Positions 17,065 to 27,105 are shown, counted from the first letter of the stretch. The stretch is 64,000 nt of DNA from DASSQJ01 sp963726295 (GCA_963726295.1 CAVSBW010000001.1:868001-932000); one strand, 5' to 3'. The notes: generated by a model not told the origin, from the sequence alone. Numbers and translations are program-made.

Positions 17065-19218
17065 GTGACCCCACCTCCTCCGCCACCCACCGGACGCTCC
17101 GGCACGTCCACCCGCGGTGGCCGCCGGGGCACCGGGGCCACTCCGGCCCACAAGCGCACCGGTGGCCGCCCGACGCCGCCCCGCGAGCGATCGGGGCAGG
17201 GCCGTGCCGCCGCGCCGCGCCGGGCGGCCGCGGCGCCGAGCCGTCCCGCGTCGCCGACCGCGGGTGCCGCCCGGCGCGGCCCGCAGTCGACGGCACAGCC
17301 CCGCCGTGGTGGTGGGGGGAGCGGTGGCCGGGGTGGCCGCGGCGGTGGGTCCGGGCCCTCCCGGCGGCGCCGCAGCCCGTCGCCCCGCCCGGCCGCGAGC
17401 ACCCGGCGGCGGATGCGCGTGCTCGTCATCACCACGGTCTTCGTCCTCACCGTGTTCGCGGCCCAGCTCGTGCGGCTCCAGGGGCTCGACGCGCACGCCG
17501 TGGCCCAGGAGGCGCTCGACCAGCGCGTCGCCACCCAGATCATCCCCGCGGGTCGGGGGCAGATCCTGGCCTCCGACGGCACCGTGCTCGCCTCGAGCGT
17601 CATTCGCGAGGTGGTCGTCGCCGACCCCACGGCCGTCTGCACGTACGGCACCGGCGGCACGACGTGCGACCCGCAGACCACCGCGGGCGCGGTCGCCAAG
17701 GCCGCGGAGGAGCTCTCGCCGCTCCTCGGGATGAGCGTGGACGAGCTCGTGCCGCTCCTCAGCGGGTCGAGCAGGTATCGCATCCTGAGCAAGGACGTCA
17801 CCCCGCTGACGTGGAACCAGATCTCGGACCTCGGCATCCCCGGCATCTACCGCGACCGCCGGGAGACCCGCTCCGAACGGGTCTACCCGCAGAGCGCCAC
17901 GACGGCTGCGCTCGTCGGCTACGTCACCGACGACGGCCAGCCCGGCGGCGGTGTCGAGCTGATGAAGGACGACGACCTCAACGGCACCCCCGGCAAGCAG
18001 ACCTACGAGGTCGGGCGTGACGGCACCGCCATCCCGGCCGGCCACAGCACGCTCGTCCCGGCCGTGGACGGCGAGGACGTGACCCTCACCGTCAACCCCT
18101 CGCTCCAGTGGTACGCACAGAACGCGCTCGCGCAGCGGATCAAGGAGACCGGCGCCAAGGCGGGCTACGCGGTGATCGAGGACGTCAAGAGCGGTGACCT
18201 GCTCAGCGTGGCCTCGTACCCGACCTTCAACCCCAACACCGACGTCGGCAAGGCCGGGGTGGACCTCGACAACAAGGCGTTCTCGGACGTGTTCGAGCCG
18301 GGGTCGACGGCCAAGATCATGACGATGTCGGCGGCCCTCCAGGAGAAGACGGTGACCCCGTCGACGCCCGTCGTCATCCCCAACCGCCTCCAGCGCTACG
18401 ACGTGAGCTTCAAGGACAGCCACGAGCACCCGACCCTGTACCGAACCGTCGCGGGCACCCTCGCCGAGTCCAGCAACATCGGCACCATCCTCGTCAGCGA
18501 GACCCTGAAGCCGTCGACCATCGAGCGCTACTTCCGCAAGTTCGGGCTCGGGTCCAAGACCGGAACCGGCTACCCCGGCGAGTCGGCCGGCCTGTTGCCC
18601 GCCTCGAAGACGTGGAGCGGCACCAAGCAGGCCACCGTCGCGTTCGGCCAGGGCATCTCGGTCACGGCCGTGCAGGCGGCGTCGGTGTTCCAGACCATTG
18701 CCAACGGCGGGGTCCGCGTCGAGCCGCGCCTCGTGCAGTCGGTCACCCATTCGGACGGCACGGTCGAGGACATGCCCGACTCCAGGTCCAGCCGGGTGGT
18801 CTCGCAGCACACCGCCTCCGACGTCAGCAAGATGCTCGAGGGCGTCGTCGGCCCCGACGGCACCGCCGAGGAGGCCCAGATCCCCGGCTACCGCGTGGCC
18901 GGCAAGACCGGTACCGCCGACTACTACGACGACCGGCTCGGCAAGTACAGCGGCTTCACGGCCAGCTTCATCGGCTATGCCCCGGCCGACGACCCGCAGA
19001 TCGTCGTCGCCGTCGTCATCCAGCAGCCGCGGTACCCCTACTTCGGCGGGTACGTCTCCGGCCCCGTGTTCAAGGACCTCACGACGTACGCACTGCAGGA
19101 GCTCAAGATCCCCCCGACCGGCACCAAGCGACCCAAGCTGACCCTCGACGCGGACCCGGCCGAGGCCCTCGCCGACCCCGACCTGCTGCGCAACGGCGCC
19201 GAGCACACCAGAAGGTAG
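17065..19218 (+). CDS. ftsI: Septal peptidoglycan transpeptidase, class B PBP (FtsI/PBP3)
   Basis: This 717-residue penicillin-binding protein has a 110-residue Arg/Gly/Pro/Ser-rich cytoplasmic extension, a membrane helix at about 117-136 (MRVLVITTVFVLTVFAAQLV), a pedestal domain with GRGQILASDGTVLA, and a transpeptidase domain. The active-site motifs are S414-x-x-K417 (GSTAKIM), S469-S-N471 and K614-T-G616. It crosslinks peptidoglycan during division, paired with FtsW. The GTG start lies 19 bp after ftsL. The very long basic N-terminus is common in actinobacterial FtsI. If a later start were used the protein would lose that tail but keep its membrane anchor. Confidence 0.96.
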   Translation: MTPPPPPPTGRSGTSTRGGRRGTGATPAHKRTGGRPTPPRERSGQGRAAAPRRAAAAPSRPASPTAGAARRGPQSTAQPRRGGGGSGGRGGRGGGSGPSRRRRSPSPRPAASTRRRMRVLVITTVFVLTVFAAQLVRLQGLDAHAVAQEALDQRVATQIIPAGRGQILASDGTVLASSVIREVVVADPTAVCTYGTGGTTCDPQTTAGAVAKAAEELSPLLGMSVDELVPLLSGSSRYRILSKDVTPLTWNQISDLGIPGIYRDRRETRSERVYPQSATTAALVGYVTDDGQPGGGVELMKDDDLNGTPGKQTYEVGRDGTAIPAGHSTLVPAVDGEDVTLTVNPSLQWYAQNALAQRIKETGAKAGYAVIEDVKSGDLLSVASYPTFNPNTDVGKAGVDLDNKAFSDVFEPGSTAKIMTMSAALQEKTVTPSTPVVIPNRLQRYDVSFKDSHEHPTLYRTVAGTLAESSNIGTILVSETLKPSTIERYFRKFGLGSKTGTGYPGESAGLLPASKTWSGTKQATVAFGQGISVTAVQAASVFQTIANGGVRVEPRLVQSVTHSDGTVEDMPDSRSSRVVSQHTASDVSKMLEGVVGPDGTAEEAQIPGYRVAGKTGTADYYDDRLGKYSGFTASFIGYAPADDPQIVVAVVIQQPRYPYFGGYVSGPVFKDLTTYALQELKIPPTGTKRPKLTLDADPAEALADPDLLRNGAEHTRR

Positions 19219-19229
19219 GGTCGGCCGAC

Positions 19230-20771
19230 GTGGTGCCACCCCGACCGTCGACTCCACGACGCACGTCCCTGCAGAACCTCGCGGACCTCCTGGGGGTCCC
19301 GGCACCGCGGGCCGACGCGGCCGTAACCGGCGTGACGCTGGACTCCCGCGACGTCCGCCCCGGCGACCTCTACGCCGCCCTGCCCGGCGCGCGGGCGCAC
19401 GGCGCCGACTTCGCCGCCGCGGCCGAGGCCGCCGGAGCCACCGCGGTGCTCACCGATGCCGACGGCGCCGACCGTGCCGCCGCCGCCGGCTCGGGCCTGC
19501 CCGCGCTCGTCGTCGAGGCGCCCCGGGCCGTACTCGGCGGCGTCGCAGCCCGCATCTTCGGCACCGAGTCGACGCCCCTGCGTCTTGTGGGCATCACCGG
19601 GACCAACGGGAAGACGACCACCGCGCACCTCGTGCACTCGGCCCTCAGCGCGCTCGGCCGCCCCCCGGGGCTCATCGGCACCGTCGAGACCCGCATCGGC
19701 GACGAGCGGGTGGACAGTGTGCGCACCACCCCCGAGGCGCCCGCCCTGCACGCGCTGCTCGCCGTCATGGCCGAGCGCGGCCTCGACACCTGTGTGATGG
19801 AGGTGTCCAGCCACGCCCTCGCCCTGCACCGTGTCGACGGGGTCGTCTACGACGTCGCGCTGTTCACCAACCTCTCGCAGGACCACCTGGACTTCCATGC
19901 CGGCATGGACGACTACTTCGCGGCGAAGGCCTCGTTGTTCACGCCGAGCCGTTCCCGCCTCGGGCTGGTCTGCACGGACGACGGCTGGGGCCGCCGGCTG
20001 GTCCGCGAGGCCCAGGTGCCGGTGCGCACCCTCGGCCACGACGCCGACGCCGACTGGCGCATCCACCCGGACCCGGCCGACCCCGCCGCCTTCCGCCTCA
20101 CCGGCCCGGACGCCGTCGACCTGCGGCTGCGCTCGGCGCTGCCCGGCGACTTCAACGTCACGAATACGGCGATGGCGGCCGCCGCCCTCGTCCTCGCCGT
20201 AGAGGACCCGGTGGCGGTGCGCCGGGCGGTCCTCGAGGACCCCCACGTCCCCGGCCGGATGGAGCGGGTCGCCGCGCCCGAGGGGGGCCGCGCCCCCCGC
20301 GCCGTGGTCGACTACGCCCACACCCCCGAGGCGATCCGGGCGGCCCTGCTGGCGCTGCGGCCGACGACCCCCGGGCGACTCGTGTGCGTCACGGGCGCCG
20401 GTGGCGACCGCGACCGCGACAAGCGGCACGCGATGGGCCGGGCGGCGGCCGAGGTCGCCGACCTCGTCGTGGTCACCGACGACAACCCCCGCTCGGAGGA
20501 CCCCGGCGCCATCCGCGCCGCCGTGCTCGCCGGTGCCGAGGAGGTCCGTGCCACGGGCCGGGCCGTCGAGGTCGAGGTGGTCGGAGACCGCCGCCGGGCC
20601 GTCGAGGTCGCCGTGGCCGCGGCCTGGCCGGACGGCCCGGACGCCACGGTGGCCGTCGTCGGCAAGGGGCACGAGACCGGGCAGGAGGTCGCCGGCGTCG
20701 TGCACCCCTTCGACGACCGCGACGTGCTGCGCGAGGCCCTCCGGCAGGCATCCGGGGCGGTGGCCCGGTGA
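19230..20771 (+). CDS. murE: UDP-MurNAc-tripeptide synthetase MurE
   Basis: This 513-residue Mur ligase adds the third amino acid to UDP-MurNAc-L-Ala-D-Glu. The P-loop is GTNGKTTT (124-131). The Lys of DYFAAKASLF is the carbamylated residue, and KGHETGQ is near the C-terminus. The DNPR motif (418-421, DDNPRSEDP) is the meso- or LL-diaminopimelate recognition signature, so diaminopimelate is more likely than lysine. There are two adjacent GTG codons at 19230 and 19233; I chose the first, about 10 nt after GAAGGTAGGG. It is 11 bp after ftsI, and its stop overlaps the murF GTG. Confidence 0.96.
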   Translation: MVPPRPSTPRRTSLQNLADLLGVPAPRADAAVTGVTLDSRDVRPGDLYAALPGARAHGADFAAAAEAAGATAVLTDADGADRAAAAGSGLPALVVEAPRAVLGGVAARIFGTESTPLRLVGITGTNGKTTTAHLVHSALSALGRPPGLIGTVETRIGDERVDSVRTTPEAPALHALLAVMAERGLDTCVMEVSSHALALHRVDGVVYDVALFTNLSQDHLDFHAGMDDYFAAKASLFTPSRSRLGLVCTDDGWGRRLVREAQVPVRTLGHDADADWRIHPDPADPAAFRLTGPDAVDLRLRSALPGDFNVTNTAMAAAALVLAVEDPVAVRRAVLEDPHVPGRMERVAAPEGGRAPRAVVDYAHTPEAIRAALLALRPTTPGRLVCVTGAGGDRDRDKRHAMGRAAAEVADLVVVTDDNPRSEDPGAIRAAVLAGAEEVRATGRAVEVEVVGDRRRAVEVAVAAAWPDGPDATVAVVGKGHETGQEVAGVVHPFDDRDVLREALRQASGAVAR

Positions 20772-22180
20772 TCCCCATGACCCTCGCCGACGTGGCCGCC
20801 GTCACCGGTGGGCGGCTCGACCCCGACGACGACGCCACCGCCACACTGGTCGTCAGCGGTCCGGTGGCCACCGACTCGCGCGAGGCCGCGCCGGGCGGCC
20901 TCTACGTCGCCCGCGTGGGGGAGCAGGCCGACGGCCACGACTTCGTCACCGCCGCCGGGGCGCACGGCGCGGTCGGGGCCCTCGTGACCCGGGCCGTGCC
21001 GGGCCTCCCGTGCGTGGTGGTCCACGACACCCAGGAGGCCTTCGCCGCCCTGGCCCGCGAGGTGGTCCGCCTGGCTCCCCGCCTCGACGTGGTCGGCATC
21101 ACCGGGTCCTCGGGCAAGACGAGCACCAAGGACCTGCTCGGCACCGTGCTGGCCGCCGCCGGCGAGACCGTCGCGCCCGTCGGGTCGTACAACTCCGAGG
21201 TCGGGGTCCCGCTGACCGTCTGCCGGGTCGGGCCCGGCACCCGCTTCCTCGTCGTCGAGATGGGAGCGCGCGGCGTCGGGCACATCGAGTACCTCACCCG
21301 GATGGCACCGCCGCGCATCGGGATCGTCCTGAACGTCGGCACCGCGCACGTCGGGGAGTTCGGGTCGCGGGAGGCCATCGCCCGGGCCAAGTCGGAGCTC
21401 GTCGCGGCGCTGCACCCGAGCGGGCTGGCCGTGCTCAACGCCGACGACCCGGCGGTGCGCGCGATGAGCGACGACACCACGGCGCGCACCGTGCTGGTCG
21501 GCGAGGCGGAGGACGCCGACGTCCGCGCCACCGCGGTGGAGCTCGACGACCACGGCCGGGCCACCTTCGACCTCCACACCGGGGCGGGGGAGCGCCGGGT
21601 GTCGCTCGCGCTCGTCGGCCGCCACCACGTCGGCAACGCGCTGGCCGTCGTGGCCACGGCCCTCGAGCTGGGCCTCGACCTCGACCGCGTCGTCGCCTCG
21701 CTCCAGGCCGCCACGCCGGTGAGCCGCTGGCGGATGGAGGTCACCGAGCGTCCCGACGGCGTCACCGTCGTCAACGACGCCTACAACGCCAACCCGGACT
21801 CGATGCGGGCCGCCCTGACCGCCCTCCAGCGAATGGGCCGGGGCCGGCGCACCTGGGCCGTGCTGGGCACCATGCTCGAGCTCGGCGACGAGTCCGAGGC
21901 CCTGCACGCCGAGGTGGGTGCCGAGACCGTCTCCCGCGGTGTCGACGAGCTGGTCGTGGTGGGAGAGGGGGCCCGGCACCTCGCCGACGGCGCACGCGCG
22001 GGTGTGGGTCGACTCGGTGGCGGCACCCGGGTGCGGACGGTGCCCGACGCCGACGCCGCCGAGTCCCTCCTGCGCGCCGAGCTGACGCCGGGCGACGTGA
22101 TCCTGTTCAAGTCGAGCCGCGACGCCGGACTACGGTTGCTCGGAGACCGACTGACCGCACCACCGGAGGGCCGCACGTGA
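20768..22180 (+). CDS. murF: UDP-MurNAc-tripeptide-D-Ala-D-Ala ligase MurF
   Basis: This 470-residue Mur ligase adds D-Ala-D-Ala to make UDP-MurNAc-pentapeptide. The P-loop is ITGSSGKTSTKD (111-122). The family motifs VVEMGARGVGHIEYL, NVGTAHVGEFGS, ALVGRHHVGNALA and VVNDAYNANPDSM are present, the last being a strong MurF signature. The GTG at 20768 overlaps the murE TGA. An ATG three codons downstream is an alternative. Its own stop overlaps the mraY GTG. Confidence 0.97.
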   Translation: MIPMTLADVAAVTGGRLDPDDDATATLVVSGPVATDSREAAPGGLYVARVGEQADGHDFVTAAGAHGAVGALVTRAVPGLPCVVVHDTQEAFAALAREVVRLAPRLDVVGITGSSGKTSTKDLLGTVLAAAGETVAPVGSYNSEVGVPLTVCRVGPGTRFLVVEMGARGVGHIEYLTRMAPPRIGIVLNVGTAHVGEFGSREAIARAKSELVAALHPSGLAVLNADDPAVRAMSDDTTARTVLVGEAEDADVRATAVELDDHGRATFDLHTGAGERRVSLALVGRHHVGNALAVVATALELGLDLDRVVASLQAATPVSRWRMEVTERPDGVTVVNDAYNANPDSMRAALTALQRMGRGRRTWAVLGTMLELGDESEALHAEVGAETVSRGVDELVVVGEGARHLADGARAGVGRLGGGTRVRTVPDADAAESLLRAELTPGDVILFKSSRDAGLRLLGDRLTAPPEGRT

Positions 22181-23259
22181 AGGCAGTGCTCATCGCGGCC
22201 GTGGTGTCGCTCGTGCTCTCCCTGCTCGGTACCCCCGTCTTCCTCCGGTACCTCGTCAAGCAAGGCTACGGACAGTTCATCCGCGACGACGGGCCCACCT
22301 CGCACCACACCAAGCGCGGCACCCCGACGATGGGCGGGGCGGTCATCGTCGTCGCCTCGCTGGGGGCCTACGCGGTGGCCCACCTCGCGACTCTCCAGGG
22401 TCCGTCGGTCAGCGGGCTGCTCGTGCTCTTCCTCATGGCGGGGATGGGGTTCGTCGGCTTCCTCGACGACTACATCAAGATCAGCAAGCAGCGCAGCCTG
22501 GGGCTGAGGTCGGGGGAGAAGCTCGCCGGGCAGACCCTCGTCGCCGTCATCTTCGCCATCCTCGCCCTGAACTTCCCGAACAGCGCCTTCCGCACCCCGG
22601 CCTCCACGGCGATCTCGTTCGTGCGCGACACCCCGGTCGACCTCGCCTTCGCCGGCGCCCTGGTCGGGGTCGTGCTCTTCGTCATCTGGGCCAACATCAT
22701 CGTCGCCGGGACCTCGAACGGGGTGAACCTCACCGACGGGCTCGACGGCCTGGCCACCGGCGCCAGCGTCATGGTCTTCGCCGCCTACGTCCTCATCGGC
22801 ATCTGGCAGTTCAACCAGAACTGCCAGTGGAACCCGGGCACCAACTGCTACGAGGTCCGCGACCCCCACGACCTCGCCATCGTCGCAGCGGCCGGGATGG
22901 GTGCCTGCTTCGGCTTCCTCTGGTGGAACGCCTCGCCGGCCAAGATCTTCATGGGTGACACCGGCTCGCTCGCCCTCGGCGGCGCGCTCGCCGGGCTGGC
23001 CATCCTCACCCGCACCGAGCTGCTCATCGTTATCCTCGGCGGCCTCTTCGTCACGATCACCCTCTCGGTCATCATCCAGGTCGTCTCGTTCAAGACCACC
23101 GGGAGACGGGTGTTCAAGATGGCGCCCCTCCAGCACCACTTCGAGCTGCTCGGGTGGCAGGAGGTCACGATCGTCATCCGGTTCTGGATCATCGCTGGCC
23201 TCTTCGTCGCCCTCGGGCTCGGCCTCTTCTACGCCGAATGGGTCGTGGGCACCGGATGA
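22177..23259 (+). CDS. mraY: Phospho-MurNAc-pentapeptide transferase MraY
   Basis: This 360-residue polytopic enzyme (about 10 membrane helices) transfers phospho-MurNAc-pentapeptide to undecaprenyl phosphate, giving lipid I. The catalytic-region motifs are FLDDYIKISKQRSLGL, GVNLTDGLDGLA and FMGDTGSLALGG. TKRGTPTMGG near the N-terminus and KMAPLQHHFELLGW near the C-terminus are also diagnostic. The GTG start overlaps murF by 4 bp, and its stop overlaps the murD ATG. Length is standard. Confidence 0.98.
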   Translation: MKAVLIAAVVSLVLSLLGTPVFLRYLVKQGYGQFIRDDGPTSHHTKRGTPTMGGAVIVVASLGAYAVAHLATLQGPSVSGLLVLFLMAGMGFVGFLDDYIKISKQRSLGLRSGEKLAGQTLVAVIFAILALNFPNSAFRTPASTAISFVRDTPVDLAFAGALVGVVLFVIWANIIVAGTSNGVNLTDGLDGLATGASVMVFAAYVLIGIWQFNQNCQWNPGTNCYEVRDPHDLAIVAAAGMGACFGFLWWNASPAKIFMGDTGSLALGGALAGLAILTRTELLIVILGGLFVTITLSVIIQVVSFKTTGRRVFKMAPLQHHFELLGWQEVTIVIRFWIIAGLFVALGLGLFYAEWVVGTG

Positions 23260-24752
23260 GCGCCGGGTCGCCCGAGGGCCGCACGGCCGGGCTGACCCAC
23301 CGCGACGCCGACTGGGCCGGGCTGGACGTCCTCGTCACCGGTCTCGGCGTCAGCGGGTTCGCCGCCGCCGACGCACTCCTCGAGCGGGGCGCGCACGTCA
23401 CCGTCGTCGACGGGCGCGAGCCCGGCGCCGGGGACGCCCTGGCCGAGCGGGCGCGGATCCTCGAGGTCCTGGGGGCCTCGCTGCGGTTCGGCACCGACGC
23501 CACCGCACGGCTCCCGGAGAACCACCCGGACCTCGTGGTGACCTCTCCGGGCTGGCGCCCGGACCAGCCCCTGCTCGCGGCGGCCGGAGCGGCAGGGGTC
23601 CCTGTCTGGGGGGAGGTCGAGCTGGCCTGGCGGATGAGGCCGCTCGAGGGCGCGGCTCCGTGGCTCACGGTCACCGGCACCAACGGCAAGACGACCACGG
23701 TGCAGATGCTCGCGAGCATCCTGCGGGCCGCGGGGCTGCGGGCCTGCAGCGCCGGCAACGTGGGGACGGCGGTGCTCGAGGCAGTGCTCGACCCGCAGCC
23801 CTACGACGTCATCGCCGTCGAGCTCTCCAGCTTCCAGCTGCACTGGTCGCACTCGCTCGCGCCGCGGGCCTCGGCCTGCCTCAACATCGCCCCCGACCAC
23901 GTCGACTGGCACGGCTCGCTCGAGGAGTACGCCCGGGCCAAGGGGCGGGTGTACACGAACACCGAGGTCGCCTGTGTGTTCAACGCGCAGGACGCGCGGA
24001 CGCGGCGGCTGGTCGAGGCGGCCGACGTCCGGGAGGGCTGCCGGGCGGTGGCCTTCACCCTCGGCACCCCGGGCCGGTCGGAGGTCGGGCTGGTCGACGA
24101 CGTCCTGGCCGACCGCGCCTTCGTCGAGAACCGCGGGACGCACGCCGCCGAGCTGGCCACCCTCGACGACCTCCGCGCCGGTCCCGAGGCCCCTGCTCCA
24201 GCGCCGCACCTCGTCGCCAACGCCCTGGCCGCGGCGGCCCTGGCCCGCGCCCACGGGGTCCCCGCCGCCGCCGTGCGGGCCGGGCTGCGCGACTTCACGC
24301 CCGAGCCGCATCGCATCGCCGACCTCGGCGTGGTCCGCGGGGTGCGGTGGGTAGACGACTCGAAGGCGACGAACCCGCACGCCGCCCGGGCCAGCCTCGC
24401 CGCCTACGAGTCCGTCGTGTGGGTCGCGGGCGGGCTGCTCAAGGGCGCCGAGGTCGACGAGCTCGTCGCCGGCGCCGCCGGACACCTCCGCGGGGTCGTG
24501 CTCCTGGGCCGCGACCGCGCGCGTATCGCCGAGGCGCTGGCCCGACACGCGCCGGATGTCCCTGTCGCGGAGGTCGACCGCACCGACACTGGTGCCATGG
24601 ACGCGGTGGTGGACCGGGCGCTCTCGCTCGCCCTGGAGGGGGACGTCGTCCTCCTCGCGCCCGCCGCCGCCTCGATGGACATGTTCACCGACTACGGTGC
24701 GCGCGGCGACGCCTTCGCCCAGGCGGTCCGGCGGCTCGTCCCGCCGGACTAG
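23256..24752 (+). CDS. murD: UDP-MurNAc-L-Ala-D-Glu ligase MurD
   Basis: This 498-residue cytosolic Mur ligase adds D-Glu to UDP-MurNAc-L-Ala. The N-terminal Rossmann motif is VLVTGLGVSGFAAADALLERG, and the P-loop is TVTGTNGKTTTVQM. Downstream motifs include ELSSFQLHWS, LNIAPDHVDWHGSLEEY, VDDSKATNPHAA and LLAPAAASMDMFTDYGARGD, all MurD-specific. ATG 23256 overlaps the mraY stop. The protein is slightly longer than the average MurD because of an N-terminal extension of about 20 residues. Confidence 0.97.
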   Translation: MSAGSPEGRTAGLTHRDADWAGLDVLVTGLGVSGFAAADALLERGAHVTVVDGREPGAGDALAERARILEVLGASLRFGTDATARLPENHPDLVVTSPGWRPDQPLLAAAGAAGVPVWGEVELAWRMRPLEGAAPWLTVTGTNGKTTTVQMLASILRAAGLRACSAGNVGTAVLEAVLDPQPYDVIAVELSSFQLHWSHSLAPRASACLNIAPDHVDWHGSLEEYARAKGRVYTNTEVACVFNAQDARTRRLVEAADVREGCRAVAFTLGTPGRSEVGLVDDVLADRAFVENRGTHAAELATLDDLRAGPEAPAPAPHLVANALAAAALARAHGVPAAAVRAGLRDFTPEPHRIADLGVVRGVRWVDDSKATNPHAARASLAAYESVVWVAGGLLKGAEVDELVAGAAGHLRGVVLLGRDRARIAEALARHAPDVPVAEVDRTDTGAMDAVVDRALSLALEGDVVLLAPAAASMDMFTDYGARGDAFAQAVRRLVPPD

Positions 24753-24754
24753 CC

Positions 24755-26014
24755 ATGAGCAGCGCCACCGCCCCGGCGCGACCCGCCGGGGACGAGACCT
24801 CCCGCCTCCGGGCGTGGCTCCAGCGGTTCGAGTCGCCGGTCACCACGTACTACCTGCTCGTGGCCCTCACCACTGCCCTCGTCACCATCGGGCTGGTCAT
24901 GGTGCTGTCAGCCAGCTCCATCGTCTCCATCGACATCACGAGCTCGGCGTACTCGATCTTCCTCAAGCAGCTCGGGTTCGCGCTGGTCGGGCTGGTCGTC
25001 ATCGTCGTCGCCTCCCGCGTGCCGGTGGTCGGGTGGAAGCGTCTCGCCGTGCCCGTGTTCGTCCTCGCCGTCGGGCTGCAGATGCTCGTGCTCTCGCCAC
25101 TGGGCGTCATGGTCAACGGCAACCAGAACTGGGTCCGGATCGCCGGGGTCAACGTCCAGCCGTCCGAGCTCATCAAGCTCGGGCTCGTGCTCACCGGCGG
25201 GCTCGTCCTCACCGCCAAGCGGCGACACCTGCGCTCGTTCACGCACGTGCTCGTGCCCTACCTCGTCCCCATCGTCGCGGTCGGGGTGGGGTCGGTCGTC
25301 CTCGGCGCGGACCTCGGCACCGTGCTCGTCCTCGGGGCCATCGTCGCCGGCGTGCTGTTCGCCGCCGGCATCCCCCTGCGCTGGTACGCCTTCGCCGGCG
25401 TCCCGTTCGTCGGGATGGTCGTCGTCTTCGTCCTCACCAGCCCCAACCGGCTCGGCCGCTTCGACGTCTGGCTGGGGAAGGACACCGACCAGTACGGCGC
25501 CGCGCGCCAGCCCCTCCACGGGCGCTACGCCCTCGCCGACGGCGGCTGGACGGGCGTCGGCCTCGGCGAGAGCCGGGAGAAGTGGGGGCTGCTCTCGGAG
25601 CCGCACAACGACTTCATCTTCGCCATCATCGGCGAGGAGCTCGGGCTGGCCGGCACCCTCGCGATCCTGCTGCTCTTCGGCGGGCTGGCCCTCGTCTGCT
25701 ACCGCCTCGTCTCCCGGAGCAAGGACTTCTTCGTCCGTGTCGTCACCGCCGGGATCATGACCTGGGTCGTCGTCCAGGCCATGGTCAACATCGGTGCGGT
25801 CATCGGCCTGCTGCCCGTCGTCGGCGTGCCCCTCCCGCTGGTGTCCTCCGGAGGCTCCTCACTCATCACCACGATGCTGGCCCTCGGGGTGCTGCTCTCC
25901 TTCGCGCGGGCCGAGCCGGGCTGCGCCGGGGCCCTGCGTGCCCGGCCGTCGGCCCTGCGGCGTTCGCTCGCCGTCGTCTCGGGTGCCGTCCGCTCACGGC
26001 AGAGGGCACGGTGA
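24755..26014 (+). CDS. ftsW: Septal peptidoglycan glycosyltransferase FtsW
   Basis: This 419-residue SEDS-family protein, with about ten membrane helices, polymerises lipid II together with FtsI. Family motifs: NGNQNWVRIAGVNVQPSELI, REKWGLLSEPHNDFIFAIIG with the extracytoplasmic catalytic-loop region, and PLPLVSSGGSSLI. A 30-residue cytoplasmic N-terminus and a basic C-terminal tail flank the core. The ATG is 2 bp after murD. Its stop overlaps the murG GTG. Confidence 0.97.
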   Translation: MSSATAPARPAGDETSRLRAWLQRFESPVTTYYLLVALTTALVTIGLVMVLSASSIVSIDITSSAYSIFLKQLGFALVGLVVIVVASRVPVVGWKRLAVPVFVLAVGLQMLVLSPLGVMVNGNQNWVRIAGVNVQPSELIKLGLVLTGGLVLTAKRRHLRSFTHVLVPYLVPIVAVGVGSVVLGADLGTVLVLGAIVAGVLFAAGIPLRWYAFAGVPFVGMVVVFVLTSPNRLGRFDVWLGKDTDQYGAARQPLHGRYALADGGWTGVGLGESREKWGLLSEPHNDFIFAIIGEELGLAGTLAILLLFGGLALVCYRLVSRSKDFFVRVVTAGIMTWVVVQAMVNIGAVIGLLPVVGVPLPLVSSGGSSLITTMLALGVLLSFARAEPGCAGALRARPSALRRSLAVVSGAVRSRQRAR

Positions 26015-27105
26015 GCGGCTCCGGGCTGCGCTCCGTGCTCCTCGCCGGCGGGGGCACGGCGGGGCACGTCTCGCCCCTCCTCGCGCTGGCCGACTGCCTG
26101 CGCCGCCGACATCCCGACCTCACCATCACCGCCCTCGGCACCGCTGCCGGCCTCGAGGCCCGACTCGTGCCCGAGCGCGGCTACCCGCTCCTCGAGGTGC
26201 CGAAGGTCCCGTTGCCCCGCAAGCCGAGCAGCGACCTCCTCCGCCTCCCCACCAACCTGCGCCGGGCCATGGCGGCCGCCGACCGCGCCATCGAGTCCAC
26301 GTCCGCCGACGTCGTCGTCGGGTTCGGCGGGTACGTGTCCACCCCGGCCTACCTGGCGGCCCGCCGCCGCGGGGTGCCCGTCGTCGTCCATGAGCAGAAC
26401 GCCCGTCCCGGCATCGCCAACCGCCTCGGAGCCCGGTACGCGGTGGCGGTGGCGGTGACCTTCCCCGGCACGGCGCTGCGGGGGGCCCGGGTGACGGGGA
26501 TGCCGCTGCGCCGGGAGATCTCCGGCCTCCACCGGACCGCCCACCGCGCCGAGGCCCTCGCGCACTTCGGCCTCGACGACCTACCCACCGTGCTCGTCAC
26601 CGGCGGCTCCCTGGGGGCCCAGCGGCTCAACGACTCCTTCGCGGGCGCCGCCGCCGCCACGTCGAAAGCGGGGGTGCAGGTGCTGCACATCACCGGGGCC
26701 GGCAAGGAGTTCGACCCCGCCGCCGTCACCGGGGCGCGCTACGTCGTGGTGCCGTACTGCGACCGGATGGACCTCGCCTACTCGGCCGCCGACCTCGTGG
26801 TCGCCCGGGCGGGGGCGAGCACCGTCTGCGAGCTCACGGCGGTCGGCCTGCCGGGCGTCTACGTGCCACTGCCCATCGGCAACGGGGAGCAGCGGCTCAA
26901 CGTCGCTGCCGTCGAGGAGGCCGGGGGAGGGGTCGTCGCAGCCGACCACACGGTGACGCCGGCGTGGGTGGCCGACACCGTGGTGCCGCTCGCGCTCGAC
27001 CCCGACCGGCTCCGGAGGATGTCGGCTGCGGCGGCCTCGGTCGGGGAGCGCGACGGCGACGAGCTGCTCGCGGACCTCGTCGACGCCGCAGCAGGGGAGG
27101 GCTGA
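26011..27105 (+). CDS. murG: Lipid II synthase MurG (N-acetylglucosaminyltransferase)
   Basis: This 364-residue GT28-family glycosyltransferase adds GlcNAc to lipid I on the inner membrane face. Motifs: LLAGGGTAGHVSPLLALAD (N-terminal G-loop), VVVGFGGYVSTPAYLAA, VVHEQNARPGIANRLGA, VLVTGGSLGAQRLNDSF and ARAGASTVCELTAVGLPGVY. The nucleotide-sugar loop reads PLPIGNGEQRLN where many MurGs have NHQ. The GTG overlaps the ftsW stop. The expected order ftsW-murG-murC is kept. Confidence 0.97.
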   Translation: MSGSGLRSVLLAGGGTAGHVSPLLALADCLRRRHPDLTITALGTAAGLEARLVPERGYPLLEVPKVPLPRKPSSDLLRLPTNLRRAMAAADRAIESTSADVVVGFGGYVSTPAYLAARRRGVPVVVHEQNARPGIANRLGARYAVAVAVTFPGTALRGARVTGMPLRREISGLHRTAHRAEALAHFGLDDLPTVLVTGGSLGAQRLNDSFAGAAAATSKAGVQVLHITGAGKEFDPAAVTGARYVVVPYCDRMDLAYSAADLVVARAGASTVCELTAVGLPGVYVPLPIGNGEQRLNVAAVEEAGGGVVAADHTVTPAWVADTVVPLALDPDRLRRMSAAAASVGERDGDELLADLVDAAAGEG

